Shown piece by piece: positions 1-9,121 of a stretch of DNA of 64,000 nucleotides. The notes under the pieces were generated by a model. That model saw nothing but the letters and a program-made list of their open reading frames with translations. It did no database searches and was not told the DNA's origin. A program made the translations under genes and the position numbers. The DNA comes from Chloroflexi bacterium OLB14 (GTDB lineage Bacteria > Chloroflexota > Anaerolineae > Anaerolineales > Villigracilaceae), in the NCBI GenBank assembly GCA_001567105.1, contig LMZR01000018.1:91473-155472 (forward strand), given 5' to 3'. Positions within the stretch are counted from its first letter, which is position 1. Every line of letters begins with the position of its first letter.

Positions 1-100
1 AAACCTTGCTGCGAGTTTCACTAATTTGTGCGAATTTTTTAAACAATTAGCGAAAATCTGCGTAATTCGTGGCTAAAATATTTTAGGTATTATTAGAAGA
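1..100. repeat. Intergenic repeat of the 'gcgaa / cgtaattcgtggc' family
   Basis: AT-rich non-coding DNA with the words gcgaaaatctgcgtaattcg and cgtggcta. Closely related words recur at 572-633, 10985-11060, 12575-12615 and 12780-12845, always between genes. No ORF and no clear promoter is visible. It reads as a degenerate dispersed intergenic repeat; function unknown. Confidence 0.5.
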
Positions 101-121
101 CGACATAACAAGGAGATTAAC

Positions 122-571
122 ATGGCAGGATTATATTTTGAAGAATTTACAGTTGGGCAAGTTGTGAAAACACTATCACGTACGGTGAGCGAAGATGCAA
201 TTTTTAATTTTGCTGGGTTAACAGGCGACTATAACCAAATTCATACAGATGCCGAGTTTGCAAAGACGACGCAATTTGGTCAACGTATTGCGCATGGTTT
301 GTTGGGTTTGTCAATTGCCACTGGGTTAATTATGCGCACTGGGTATCTTGAAGGAACTGTGTTAGCCTTTCGTGAAATTCAAGAATGGAAATTTATAAAA
401 CCAATTTTTATTGGTGATACGATTCATGCTTTGTTAACCGTTACTGAAATGAAAGCATTGCCACGAATTGGGGCAGGGGCATTGATTGCTTTGGTTGAAG
501 TGAAAAATCAAAGTGATGAAGTGCTACAAAAAGGAACGTTGAATCTTTTGGTGTTAAGCAAACCCAAATAA
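122..571 (+). CDS. MaoC-like hotdog dehydratase / (R)-enoyl-CoA hydratase
   Basis: A 149-residue single hotdog domain protein, the usual size for stand-alone MaoC dehydratases. These enzymes add water to, or remove it from, acyl-CoA thioesters in fatty-acid or polyhydroxyalkanoate metabolism in the cytoplasm. The hydratase signature is visible as GDYNQIH, giving the catalytic Asp36 and His41 pair, followed by the conserved AHGLL segment. The start is fixed by AAGGAG at 110-115, seven bases before the ATG. The gene lies between two copies of an intergenic repeat, so it is probably transcribed alone. The specific substrate cannot be read from the sequence. Confidence 0.85.
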   Translation: MAGLYFEEFTVGQVVKTLSRTVSEDAIFNFAGLTGDYNQIHTDAEFAKTTQFGQRIAHGLLGLSIATGLIMRTGYLEGTVLAFREIQEWKFIKPIFIGDTIHALLTVTEMKALPRIGAGALIALVEVKNQSDEVLQKGTLNLLVLSKPK

Positions 572-633
572 TTAATCCGCTAATCTACGCCAATGTACGC
601 GAATAAATAGTTAGCGAAAATTGGTGCAGATTA
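572..633. repeat. Intergenic repeat, second copy
   Basis: The segment taatccgctaatctacgcca through gcagattagtgga carries the same gcgaaaat / gattagtgga vocabulary as bases 1-100, partly as an inverted repeat (ttaatccgctaatct against agattagtgga). It fills the gap between the dehydratase and the PBP gene. Confidence 0.45.
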
Positions 634-654
634 GTGGATTCAAAAGGTATTAAA

Positions 655-3600
655 ATGCGCAACGATGATAATGATAGATTACACCGCCGAAAAGCCGAGG
701 AAGAAACTCGTAACGATATAGAACCGCCTCCCTCTTCGGGGACAACTGCTTCTAAAAAGACGCAAGGTACTACGCCGCTACTTAATCTGCCAGATGTAGA
801 TAAAGATAACATGCCACTACCTAAACGAGTAGATGAGGTGGATTTGGATGGTACACGGGTTTCGCCGGCGGCGTATCGTCAAACACAGCATCAAAATCAA
901 CAAGCGCAACGACCTGTCTATCGCTTGCCGAATCAACAACCTCAACAAAGGCAAGGGTATTCACAAAATCCTGCTCCTCAATTGCAAACTTCATTGTGGA
1001 ATAAATTTCAAACGTGGGTCATTTCATTTTTTTCTGGTTTAAGTAAAAACAAGAAGTCTATTCGTTATGGTTGTATTACTTCTGTGTTTATTCTGGTTTT
1101 TATTGGTTTATGTGTTGCATCTTTCTTTGTTTACCAATATGCCGCTATTGCGCGTACTTTGCCCGCAGTTGATGATCTTAAAAATCGAGCTTCTCAATTT
1201 GAAACAACACGTATCTTAGATCGAAACGGTCAACCGTTGTACGACATCTTAGACCCGACAGCTGGGCGGCGCACTTATGTTTCACTGGAAGATATATCTC
1301 CTTATTTAGTTGCTGCTACCATTGCTACCGAAGATAAAGACTTTTATAACAACCCTGGTTTTGATCCTATTGGCATTATCCGGGCTTTGTGGCAGAACTA
1401 TATTACTGATGGACAAGGCGGCGGGGCATCTACCATTACGCAACAGCTTGCCCGCGCTTTGTTACTTTCGCCAGAAGAACGGGCGCAACGAACTTACACT
1501 AGAAAAACGCGTGAAATTATTTTGGCGGCAGAAATTACACGTCGATATTCAAAAGATGAAATTTTAGAATTGTATTTAAATGAAATTTATTATGGCAACT
1601 TAGCCTATGGAATTGAAGCCGCCGCCGAGACTTATTTCCATAAAACTGCCAAAGATTTAACTTTAGCCGAAGCTTCTTTTTTAGCGGGCTTACCACAATC
1701 TCCTGCTGTGTATGATATTTATACTAACCCTGAGCCAACATTAATCCGTCAGCAACAAGTATTAGTATTAATGTATGAACTAAGCCAGCAAAGAGATTGT
1801 ATTGAGGTTAGCAATAGCGAAACCCCAATTTGTATTGACCCAATGGCAACTGTAGAAGCCGCTAACTACATCAAAACATATTCATTTACTCCCCCTACAT
1901 TCAGTGCCAAATATCCACATTGGGTTAATTATGTGCGTGCTGAATTAGAAAAATTATATGACGCACAAACAATTTACCGCTCAGGCTTTGTGGTTTACAC
2001 CACACTAGACCCCGTACTACAAGACCGCGCTCAACAATTAGTGACAGACCAAGTTGCTAGCATGGCTGGTAACAATACTAAAAATGGTGCGTTGCTTGCT
2101 ATTCAACCATCTACAGGGCAAATTCTTGCAATGGTAGGTTCACCAGATTTCAATAATGTAGAAATTTCTGGGCAAATCAACATGGCAATTAGCTCCACAC
2201 GTCAGCCGGGCTCATCCATCAAACCAATTACGTATGTCGCCGCATTTGAAAAAGGATGGACGCCTTCCACGTGGCTATGGGATGTCCCCACACAATTCCC
2301 TGATGGTGCCAACCCGCCATACGAGCCTAAAAATTACGACAATACATTTCACGGCGGTATGACAGTTCGCCAAGCCTTATCAAACTCATTTAACATCCCT
2401 GCTGTTAAAGCCCTCGAATTTGTTGGCATCTATGATGACCCTAACACGCCTGAAAAAGACGGCATGATTGCTATGGCAGAAAGATTAGGCATCAAATCAC
2501 TGACTCGTAACGATTATGGCTTATCACTGACATTAGGAGGTGGCGATGTTAGCCTAATAGAAATGACCTCCGCTTATGCAGTTTTTGCCAATGGAGGGAA
2601 GAAACTCCCGCCTGTTGCTATACTAAAGATCACAAACTTTGCAGGTGATGTTATTTACGAATATCAGCCACCCCAAGCAGAACAAGCCATTCGAGCCGAA
2701 CATGCTTACCTAATCTCATCCATCCTTTCCGATAACGAAGCCCGTTCATGGATGTTTGGTCGTAACTCTCTCCTAAATCTTTCATTCCCTGTTGCCGCAA
2801 AAACAGGCACCACCAATGATATCCGTGATAATTGGACGATAGGCTATACCCCCGACTTAGTAACAGGTGTGTGGATTGGCAATGCCGACTACACCCCCAT
2901 GCTAAATTCAACAGGCTTAAGCGGAGCGGCACCTATTTGGTCACAGTTTATGGAATTTGCAGTTCCATATCTCAGCAATGGCGCACCTACACCATTCACC
3001 CGCCCAGACGGCATCATCGAAAAGGTAGTCTGTCGGTTATCCGGCACCGAACCCTCAAACTCATGTAAATCACAATACACTGAATTATTTGCATTCGATC
3101 AACCACCACTTCCACCAGGGCAAGACCTTTCACGTCGTATCAAAATTGACGAGTGGACACAATATCAAGCATCAGAAGCGTGCAAAGGACCAAGCACTGA
3201 AGCAGTCGTAATGAACGTCCAAGATAAATGGGCGCGTGAATGGTTCGAAACCAAACCAGGCAGAAACTGGCTAGAAGAACATGACCTACCCGAACATCCA
3301 ATTTATGCACCAGATCGAGAGTGCCAAGCCAGCGACCCTCAACCTGAAATTGATATTCACTTAACCAACGGGCAAGTCATCTCTGCTCCCATGCTAGAAA
3401 TCAAAGGCACTGCCACATCTGATAAATTTGCCAAAGGATGGTTTTTAGAATTCGGCATTGGTGATAACCCCACTGCTTGGTTCCCCCTAGCACAAAGTGA
3501 TAACCCAATTGAAAATGGTACTTTATATAACTGGGATACTTCTGCCTTGCCAAATGGATTAATCTCATTGCGTTTAACACTAATTGGTGAACATGCTAAC

Positions 3601-3786
3601 GTAGACAAACGCCTCATTCTTAACCTCAGCTTGCCTACAGCAACCCCGCCACCTGCCACACCGACAAATACCCTAGCCCCACCAACCGCCACATGGACCC
3701 CAACCATCTTCATCACCCCAACCGATACAACAATGCCGCCTATAACGGATACACCTGCATTGCCAACTGAAACAGCGACTCCATAA
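655..3786 (+). CDS. Class A penicillin-binding protein (PBP1A type)
   Basis: Bifunctional peptidoglycan synthase of about 1043 residues. Order: Gln/Pro-rich cytoplasmic head, one membrane helix near residues 140-165, GT51 glycosyltransferase with catalytic Glu226 in TEDKDFY and the GASTITQQLARAL motif, then a transpeptidase with nucleophile Ser520 in SSIK, SFN as SxN, and Lys716 in AKTGTT. After the enzyme there are about 250 extra residues with several Cys and a final Pro/Thr-rich tail of about 50 residues, like the linkers of the lipoproteins in this window. An in-frame GTG at 634 gives seven more residues, but AAAAGG seven bases before the ATG at 655 favours the later start. The next gene begins 15 bases after the stop, so co-transcription is likely. 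Confidence 0.92.
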   Translation: MRNDDNDRLHRRKAEEETRNDIEPPPSSGTTASKKTQGTTPLLNLPDVDKDNMPLPKRVDEVDLDGTRVSPAAYRQTQHQNQQAQRPVYRLPNQQPQQRQGYSQNPAPQLQTSLWNKFQTWVISFFSGLSKNKKSIRYGCITSVFILVFIGLCVASFFVYQYAAIARTLPAVDDLKNRASQFETTRILDRNGQPLYDILDPTAGRRTYVSLEDISPYLVAATIATEDKDFYNNPGFDPIGIIRALWQNYITDGQGGGASTITQQLARALLLSPEERAQRTYTRKTREIILAAEITRRYSKDEILELYLNEIYYGNLAYGIEAAAETYFHKTAKDLTLAEASFLAGLPQSPAVYDIYTNPEPTLIRQQQVLVLMYELSQQRDCIEVSNSETPICIDPMATVEAANYIKTYSFTPPTFSAKYPHWVNYVRAELEKLYDAQTIYRSGFVVYTTLDPVLQDRAQQLVTDQVASMAGNNTKNGALLAIQPSTGQILAMVGSPDFNNVEISGQINMAISSTRQPGSSIKPITYVAAFEKGWTPSTWLWDVPTQFPDGANPPYEPKNYDNTFHGGMTVRQALSNSFNIPAVKALEFVGIYDDPNTPEKDGMIAMAERLGIKSLTRNDYGLSLTLGGGDVSLIEMTSAYAVFANGGKKLPPVAILKITNFAGDVIYEYQPPQAEQAIRAEHAYLISSILSDNEARSWMFGRNSLLNLSFPVAAKTGTTNDIRDNWTIGYTPDLVTGVWIGNADYTPMLNSTGLSGAAPIWSQFMEFAVPYLSNGAPTPFTRPDGIIEKVVCRLSGTEPSNSCKSQYTELFAFDQPPLPPGQDLSRRIKIDEWTQYQASEACKGPSTEAVVMNVQDKWAREWFETKPGRNWLEEHDLPEHPIYAPDRECQASDPQPEIDIHLTNGQVISAPMLEIKGTATSDKFAKGWFLEFGIGDNPTAWFPLAQSDNPIENGTLYNWDTSALPNGLISLRLTLIGEHANVDKRLILNLSLPTATPPPATPTNTLAPPTATWTPTIFITPTDTTMPPITDTPALPTETATP

Positions 3787-3801
3787 AATGAAGGATATCT
3801 T

Positions 3802-4515
3802 ATGAAATCATTAAACTGCCCAAACTGTGGTGCCATATTGCCTGAAACAAAGATCAAGTATGATATTGCATCATGCGAATATTGCGGCACAAATTTTCGT
3901 ATTCCTAAAAGCATGACACCTGAGCCTGATATGGGAGATTTATTATTAGGCGCAGATTTTTCAGATAGTACCATGCCTGGCTGGCAATTATTTAACCAAG
4001 ATAAATTAACATTTCATAAAGGGCAACCGAATGAAATGCGCTGTAGGTTTACACCAAAAAAAGATGAAGCCTTTTATGTGTTGAAGAGCTCAGGCTTGGT
4101 AGATGATTTTGATGCTAGTGTTACTTTGCGTTTTACAGAAGGCAAAGAGGATATGACTCGAGCTGGCTTTTACTTGCGCTTTTCTGATGATGGCGGGTAT
4201 ACAATTTTTATTTCTGCTATTGCTTCTTATCAAGTAGGTGTATTTACTAAAGGTACAGATAATAAACTGGTTTGGAAGAAAATTTTGCCATGGACTGCAC
4301 ATACAGCCTTGAAAAAGGGATTCAATCAGAGTAATCGTTTGAGGGTAATTTGTAACCGTGAACAATTCCGTTTGTATTTTAACGGTGTTTTGGCGGCTTC
4401 CTTTAAAGATGCTACATGGTCTGTAGGGAAATTTTGTCTGACGGTTGACCCGTATGAAGATGACGGTGGGTTTGCTTTTTCGGATTTGCAGTTGCGGGAA
4501 GTGTTGAAAAGGTAG
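3802..4515 (+). CDS. Zinc-ribbon protein with C-terminal jelly-roll-like domain
   Basis: A 237-residue soluble protein. The N-terminus has a rubredoxin-like zinc ribbon, CPNC at residues 6-9 and CEYC at 26-29. Residues ~50-235 resemble a concanavalin/LamG-type beta sandwich (RAGFYLRFSDDGGYTIFIS; RLRVICNREQFRLYFNG). That fold usually binds sugar or protein and has no visible catalytic set here. The same pattern recurs without the ribbon in the lipoprotein at 57537-58265. A strong AAGGA lies six bases before the ATG. It follows the PBP by 15 bases, suggesting one transcript. No known function; the ribbon suggests a cytoplasmic location, since there is no signal peptide. Confidence 0.6.
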   Translation: MKSLNCPNCGAILPETKIKYDIASCEYCGTNFRIPKSMTPEPDMGDLLLGADFSDSTMPGWQLFNQDKLTFHKGQPNEMRCRFTPKKDEAFYVLKSSGLVDDFDASVTLRFTEGKEDMTRAGFYLRFSDDGGYTIFISAIASYQVGVFTKGTDNKLVWKKILPWTAHTALKKGFNQSNRLRVICNREQFRLYFNGVLAASFKDATWSVGKFCLTVDPYEDDGGFAFSDLQLREVLKR

Positions 4516-4614
4516 GGAATAAGCATAAAGTAGATGGAGCAGAATCAACTGTCGGTTAGGGGAGAGGCGTTAAGTCTGCTTTAAGGTTTAGGTCTCTTCT
4601 ATGATTAACAACCC

Positions 4615-4643
4615 TTGACGGGGGATGGTCAAGTGTATATAAT
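4615..4643 (+). promoter_or_regulatory. Sigma-70-type promoter of rpoC
   Basis: TTGACG at 4615-4620, a 17-base spacer, then a perfect TATAAT at 4638-4643. Transcription would begin near 4650 and leave a leader of about 140 nt before the rpoC start. This is one of the best promoter matches in the window. Confidence 0.8.
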
Positions 4644-4681
4644 TGCCTAGTTGGATGTGAAAAAAACCGAAGTAAATAATA

Positions 4682-4723
4682 GCAAGCGCTTTGAGGAAAT
4701 GCCTCATGCGCTTGCATTTGTTT
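4682..4723 (+). promoter_or_regulatory. Leader hairpin before rpoC (possible attenuator)
   Basis: GCAAGCGC (4682-4689) pairs with GCGCTTGC (4708-4715), and TGAGG (4692-4696) with CCTCA (4702-4706) inside it. The following TTTGTTTGTCT is T-rich, so the element could act as a premature terminator in the rpoC leader. A second weaker inverted repeat (TAGC/GCTA) follows before the ribosome binding site. Structure is seen; regulatory use is inferred. Confidence 0.55.
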
Positions 4724-4792
4724 GTCTCTATAGCGAATTTGCTATGCGCTATGAGAAAAACTTGGTTTGAATTTTATTAAGGAGAGGCTTCT

Positions 4793-7700
4793 GTGGAAAC
4801 TAAAGGATTAACTGCACTCCGAATCAGTTTGGCATCGCCACAAACCATTATGTCTTGGTCTTATGGTGAGGTGTTGAAACCCGAAACGATTAACTATCGG
4901 CGTTTGCGCCCTGAGAAGGACGGTTTGTTTTGCGAGGCGATTTTTGGACCGACACGCGATTGGCAATGTTATTGCGGTAAGTATAAAAACCCCCGTTATA
5001 AAGGTATCACTTGTGAAAAATGCGGCGTTGAAGTAACCCGCTCTGCTGTGCGCCGTGAACGCATGGGGCATATTGGCTTAGCTTCTCCTGTGGCGCATAT
5101 TTGGTATACCCGCCGTATTCCATCTCAGATGGGTATGTTGTTAGATATTTCGCGCCGTAATTTAGACCGTGTTTTATATTTTGCTCAGTATATTGTCACT
5201 TATGTGGATGAGGAAGCCCGTAAAAAGGCTTTGCAACGCCTCGAGGATGAAATTACAGTTTCGGAACGAGAACAAGCTTCTGGTATTAATGCTCGCATTG
5301 TTGAAATTAAACAAAAGCGCGACCAAAAAATTGCAGACTTGAAACAAAAGCAAGCCGCTTTAGAACAAGGCTATGATGAAGGCATTGCTGAAAAGTTAGA
5401 CCCTGTGATTAAGGAAGGTCAGAAGTTAGAAAAACAACTTCAAGACCAAATGGGTGAAGCCGCTAAGAAAACTATTGTGTTTGAGCAAACTGGCGAAAAG
5501 ATTATTGATGCAGGTGATAAAGTTGCCAGCAAACATATTACTTTAATTCAAAAGACGGTACAAAAGAAACTTGAGTCTTTAGAAAATGAATTAAAAGATA
5601 AGCGCGCTGAAGAAATTGAAGAATTGAAGAAACAAACAGGCGTAATTAAAGCCCAAGCCGATTTGGATATGGAAGCTTTACGCAATGAATTAGATTCGAA
5701 TACTTCTGCTTCATCTAACAACTCATCTCGTTTGCGTGATGAATTGTTGGAGTTACGCCCATTCACCTTCTTAAGCGAAATTCGCTATCGTGAATTGAAG
5801 CAACGCTGGGGGCAGGTCTTCCGTGCCGATATGGGCGCTGAAGCCTTTTATGATATTCTCGAACGCCTTGACCTCGATAAACTTTCTGAAGAATTATGGC
5901 ATGAAGTTCGCACCACTAAAAGTAAACAAAAACGTAAAAAAGCCACAACTCGTTTGAAGGTTGTAGAAGCCTTCCGCCGTTCTGGCAACCGCCCTGAGTG
6001 GATGATATTAACTGTGCTTCCTGTGATCCCTCCTGATTTGCGCCCAATGGTGCAGTTGGATGGCGGTCGCTTTGCCACATCAGACTTAAATGATTTATAT
6101 CGCCGTGTGATTAACCGTAACAATCGCTTGAAGAGATTGCTCGAACTCGGCGCCCCAGATGTCATCATCCGCAATGAGAAGCGCATGTTGCAAGAAGCCG
6201 TTGATAGTTTGATTGATAACTCACAACGGGGCAAAGCCTTATCTCGCCGTGGTAGACGCGAATTAAAATCTTTGAGTGATATGCTCAAAGGCAAGAAAGG
6301 TCGCTTCCGCCGCAACTTGCTCGGTAAACGTGTAGATTATTCAGGTCGTTCTGTAATTGTGGTAGGTCCGCAATTGAAATTAAATCAATGCGGTTTGCCC
6401 AAGAGCATGGCACTTGAGTTGTATCGCCCATTTGTGATTTCTCGTTTGGTGCAAAATGGATACGCCGCAAATGTAAAAGGTGCTCGCAGATTAATTGAAC
6501 GCAACCGCCCCGAAGTTTGGGAAGCGTTAGAAAGCGTAATTGGCGACCGCCCTGTATTATTAAATCGCGCTCCTACTTTGCATCGTTTGGGTATTCAAGC
6601 CTTTGAACCTATTTTGATTGAAGGCTCTGCTATTCGTCTGCACCCATTGGTGACAACTGCTTTCAATGCAGACTTTGACGGCGACCAAATGGCTGTGCAT
6701 GTTCCGCTCTCTCAAAAGGCAGTTAAAGAAGCGCGTGATTTGATGCTCGCTTCAAAGAACTTGCTCAAGCCTGCTGATGGTGAACCTATTATCTCGCCAT
6801 CTAAAGATATGGTTTTAGGTGTGTATTACCTAACCATGCCTCAAAACGCCAAGCACAAAGGTGATGGGCGCATCTTCGGTGATATGGATGAAGTTGAATT
6901 AGCTTATGCCCTCAACCAAGTTGAAGTTCATAGCGAAATCAAATTGCGTGTGACCACTTGGTACGACGATAAGCATGCTCGCTTGGCTGAGCCAACCACT
7001 CGCATGGTTGATACAACGGTCGGGCGTGTTTTGTTCAACCGTGTTTTGCCAGAACAAGTGCAATTTGTAAACAAAAAATTAGATAAAGGTGGCGTGAAAG
7101 ACTTAATTGCCGAAGTGTACGAATTATGCGGTCAAGAAGTCACCACTAATGTTGCTGATGCAGTTAAAACAATTGGCTTTGAATATGCTATGAAATCCGG
7201 CACAACCTTAGCCGTAGCCGACATTACCATTCCACCAGAACGCAAACCCATTATTGACGAAGCCTTGAAAGCAGTAGAAGTTGTCTTGCGAGATTTCCGT
7301 CGAGGTTTGTTAACAGAACAAGAAAAGAATGAACGTGAAATTCAAATTTGGCAAGAAACAACCGACAAAGTTGCAGATGCAGTTAAACGCCACATGGACC
7401 CAGATGGCAACTTATCAACTATGGCTACATCTGGTGCTACCAAAGGTGGTTTTGCTACCATCTCACAATTAGCAGGTATGCGCGGTTTGATGGCAGACCC
7501 ATCAGGTCGTATCATTCCAATGCCAATTCGTTCAAACTTCCGCGAAGGTTTAACCGCCCAAGAATATTTCATTTCTACACACGGTGCGCGTAAAGGTTTA
7601 GCAGATACCGCTTTGCGTACAGCCGATGCAGGTTACTTAACTCGCCGTTTAGTTGATATTGCCCAAGACATCATCATCAACGAACATGATTGTGGCACCC

Positions 7701-9043
7701 ATGATGGTATATGGATTCGCAAAGCAGATGACATTGCAGGTCAATCTATGCAAACCCGCATGTATAGCCGCCTCGCCGCAGAAAAAATTATTGACCCGAA
7801 CACAGGTGAAGTCCTTGCCGAATTTGACGATGTCATTACACATGAAACTGCTCGTAAAATTGCTAACGCAGGTATTGCCGAAGTTAAAGTTCGCTCACCA
7901 TTAACCTGCCAACTAGATCATGGAATTTGTGCCAAATGCTATGGTATTGATTTAGGTCGCGGTGAAACAGTAGATTTAGGCGCCGCAGTAGGTATTGTAG
8001 CCGCTCAATCTATTGGCGAGCCCGGTACACAACTTACATTGCGTACCTTCCACACAGGTGGTGTTGCCGCCCAAAGCGCCGACATTACAACAGGTTTGCC
8101 ACGTGTAGAAGAAATTTTTGAAGCTCGCAAACAACCAAAAGGTGAAGCCTTAGTAGCTGAAATTAGCGGCATGTTAAAAGTTTTACCATCTGAAAAATAT
8201 GCCGACATGCGTGAAGTTCACATTGAACATGCCGAAATGATTCATGACGAATACATTATTCCAGAAGATTGGAAAATTAACGTCAAAGATGAAGGCGAAG
8301 TGCAAGCAGGTGATGTATTAGCCACTAAAGAAAAAGCAAACATTGTGGCACAACATGCTGGACGTGTAGCAGTTGAAAAGAAAGAACATAAAGTTATCGT
8401 CTCCTACGAGCAACGTGAAGAAGTCATTGTAGATGTTCCAAATACATCTCGCTTGCTTGTCAAAGATAACAGCCGTGTAGAAGCAGGTACACCTTTAACC
8501 GAAGGTTCACTCAACCCACACCGCATCTTAAAAATTCAAGGACGCGAAGCCTGCCAAATGTACTTGATGAGCGAAGTACAAAAAGTGTACCGTTCACAAG
8601 GGCAAAATATTCACGACAAACATTTTGAAGTAATCACCCGCAAAATGTTAAGCAAAGTACAAGTCACGCGCCCAGGCGATACAAAATACTTACCAGGCGA
8701 TGTAGTAGACAGACTTGAAATGCGCCGTGTCAATGAACAGCTAATTGCCGAAGGCAAACAACCCGCTCGCTTTAGTGAAGTTTTACTAGGTGTAACCAAA
8801 GCCTCACTCAGCACCGATTCATTCCTCTCGGCTTCTTCCTTCCAACACACCATCAAAGTGTTGGCAAGTGCCGCCATCGGCTCCACCACAGACCCATTGT
8901 TTGGTCTCAAAGAAAACGTCATCATCGGTAAGTTAATTCCTGCGGGAACTGGCTTCGTACATGGACGTTTCTCTGAAGCAGCCAATGACGAACCTGCTGA
9001 AGATACAACCCAAGAAATGCCAGATACAACCGCTGGTGATTAA
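4793..9043 (+). CDS. rpoC: DNA-directed RNA polymerase subunit beta'
   Basis: A 1416-residue catalytic subunit of RNA polymerase. The first zinc site is Cys59, Cys61, Cys74, Cys77 (CYC, CEKC). The absolutely conserved NADFDGDQMAVH holds the Mg-binding Asp627, Asp629 and Asp631. The second zinc cluster (CQLDHGICAKC), the trigger-loop region and the C-terminal QSIGEPGTQLTLRTFHTGG are all present. Residues ~145-310 are a long Lys/Glu-rich coiled coil inserted into the N-terminal region, absent from the short proteobacterial form. The GTG start at 4793 is supported by AAGGAGAGG. rpoB is not adjacent; a promoter and leader hairpin sit directly upstream and a strong terminator directly downstream, so rpoC is monocistronic here. 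Confidence 0.98.
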   Translation: METKGLTALRISLASPQTIMSWSYGEVLKPETINYRRLRPEKDGLFCEAIFGPTRDWQCYCGKYKNPRYKGITCEKCGVEVTRSAVRRERMGHIGLASPVAHIWYTRRIPSQMGMLLDISRRNLDRVLYFAQYIVTYVDEEARKKALQRLEDEITVSEREQASGINARIVEIKQKRDQKIADLKQKQAALEQGYDEGIAEKLDPVIKEGQKLEKQLQDQMGEAAKKTIVFEQTGEKIIDAGDKVASKHITLIQKTVQKKLESLENELKDKRAEEIEELKKQTGVIKAQADLDMEALRNELDSNTSASSNNSSRLRDELLELRPFTFLSEIRYRELKQRWGQVFRADMGAEAFYDILERLDLDKLSEELWHEVRTTKSKQKRKKATTRLKVVEAFRRSGNRPEWMILTVLPVIPPDLRPMVQLDGGRFATSDLNDLYRRVINRNNRLKRLLELGAPDVIIRNEKRMLQEAVDSLIDNSQRGKALSRRGRRELKSLSDMLKGKKGRFRRNLLGKRVDYSGRSVIVVGPQLKLNQCGLPKSMALELYRPFVISRLVQNGYAANVKGARRLIERNRPEVWEALESVIGDRPVLLNRAPTLHRLGIQAFEPILIEGSAIRLHPLVTTAFNADFDGDQMAVHVPLSQKAVKEARDLMLASKNLLKPADGEPIISPSKDMVLGVYYLTMPQNAKHKGDGRIFGDMDEVELAYALNQVEVHSEIKLRVTTWYDDKHARLAEPTTRMVDTTVGRVLFNRVLPEQVQFVNKKLDKGGVKDLIAEVYELCGQEVTTNVADAVKTIGFEYAMKSGTTLAVADITIPPERKPIIDEALKAVEVVLRDFRRGLLTEQEKNEREIQIWQETTDKVADAVKRHMDPDGNLSTMATSGATKGGFATISQLAGMRGLMADPSGRIIPMPIRSNFREGLTAQEYFISTHGARKGLADTALRTADAGYLTRRLVDIAQDIIINEHDCGTHDGIWIRKADDIAGQSMQTRMYSRLAAEKIIDPNTGEVLAEFDDVITHETARKIANAGIAEVKVRSPLTCQLDHGICAKCYGIDLGRGETVDLGAAVGIVAAQSIGEPGTQLTLRTFHTGGVAAQSADITTGLPRVEEIFEARKQPKGEALVAEISGMLKVLPSEKYADMREVHIEHAEMIHDEYIIPEDWKINVKDEGEVQAGDVLATKEKANIVAQHAGRVAVEKKEHKVIVSYEQREEVIVDVPNTSRLLVKDNSRVEAGTPLTEGSLNPHRILKIQGREACQMYLMSEVQKVYRSQGQNIHDKHFEVITRKMLSKVQVTRPGDTKYLPGDVVDRLEMRRVNEQLIAEGKQPARFSEVLLGVTKASLSTDSFLSASSFQHTIKVLASAAIGSTTDPLFGLKENVIIGKLIPAGTGFVHGRFSEAANDEPAEDTTQEMPDTTAGD

Positions 9044-9070
9044 TTTGGAATCAGCCAGCTTGCTGGCAAA

Positions 9071-9106
9071 AAAATCCCGAATGAATTTCATTCGGGATTT
9101 TTTATT
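9071..9106 (+). terminator. Rho-independent terminator of rpoC
   Basis: A perfect 15-base inverted repeat, AAAATCCCGAATGAA against TTCATTCGGGATTTT, followed by TTATT. It sits 28 bases after the rpoC stop. Confidence 0.92.
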
Positions 9107-9121
9107 CTATAATTAACACAC

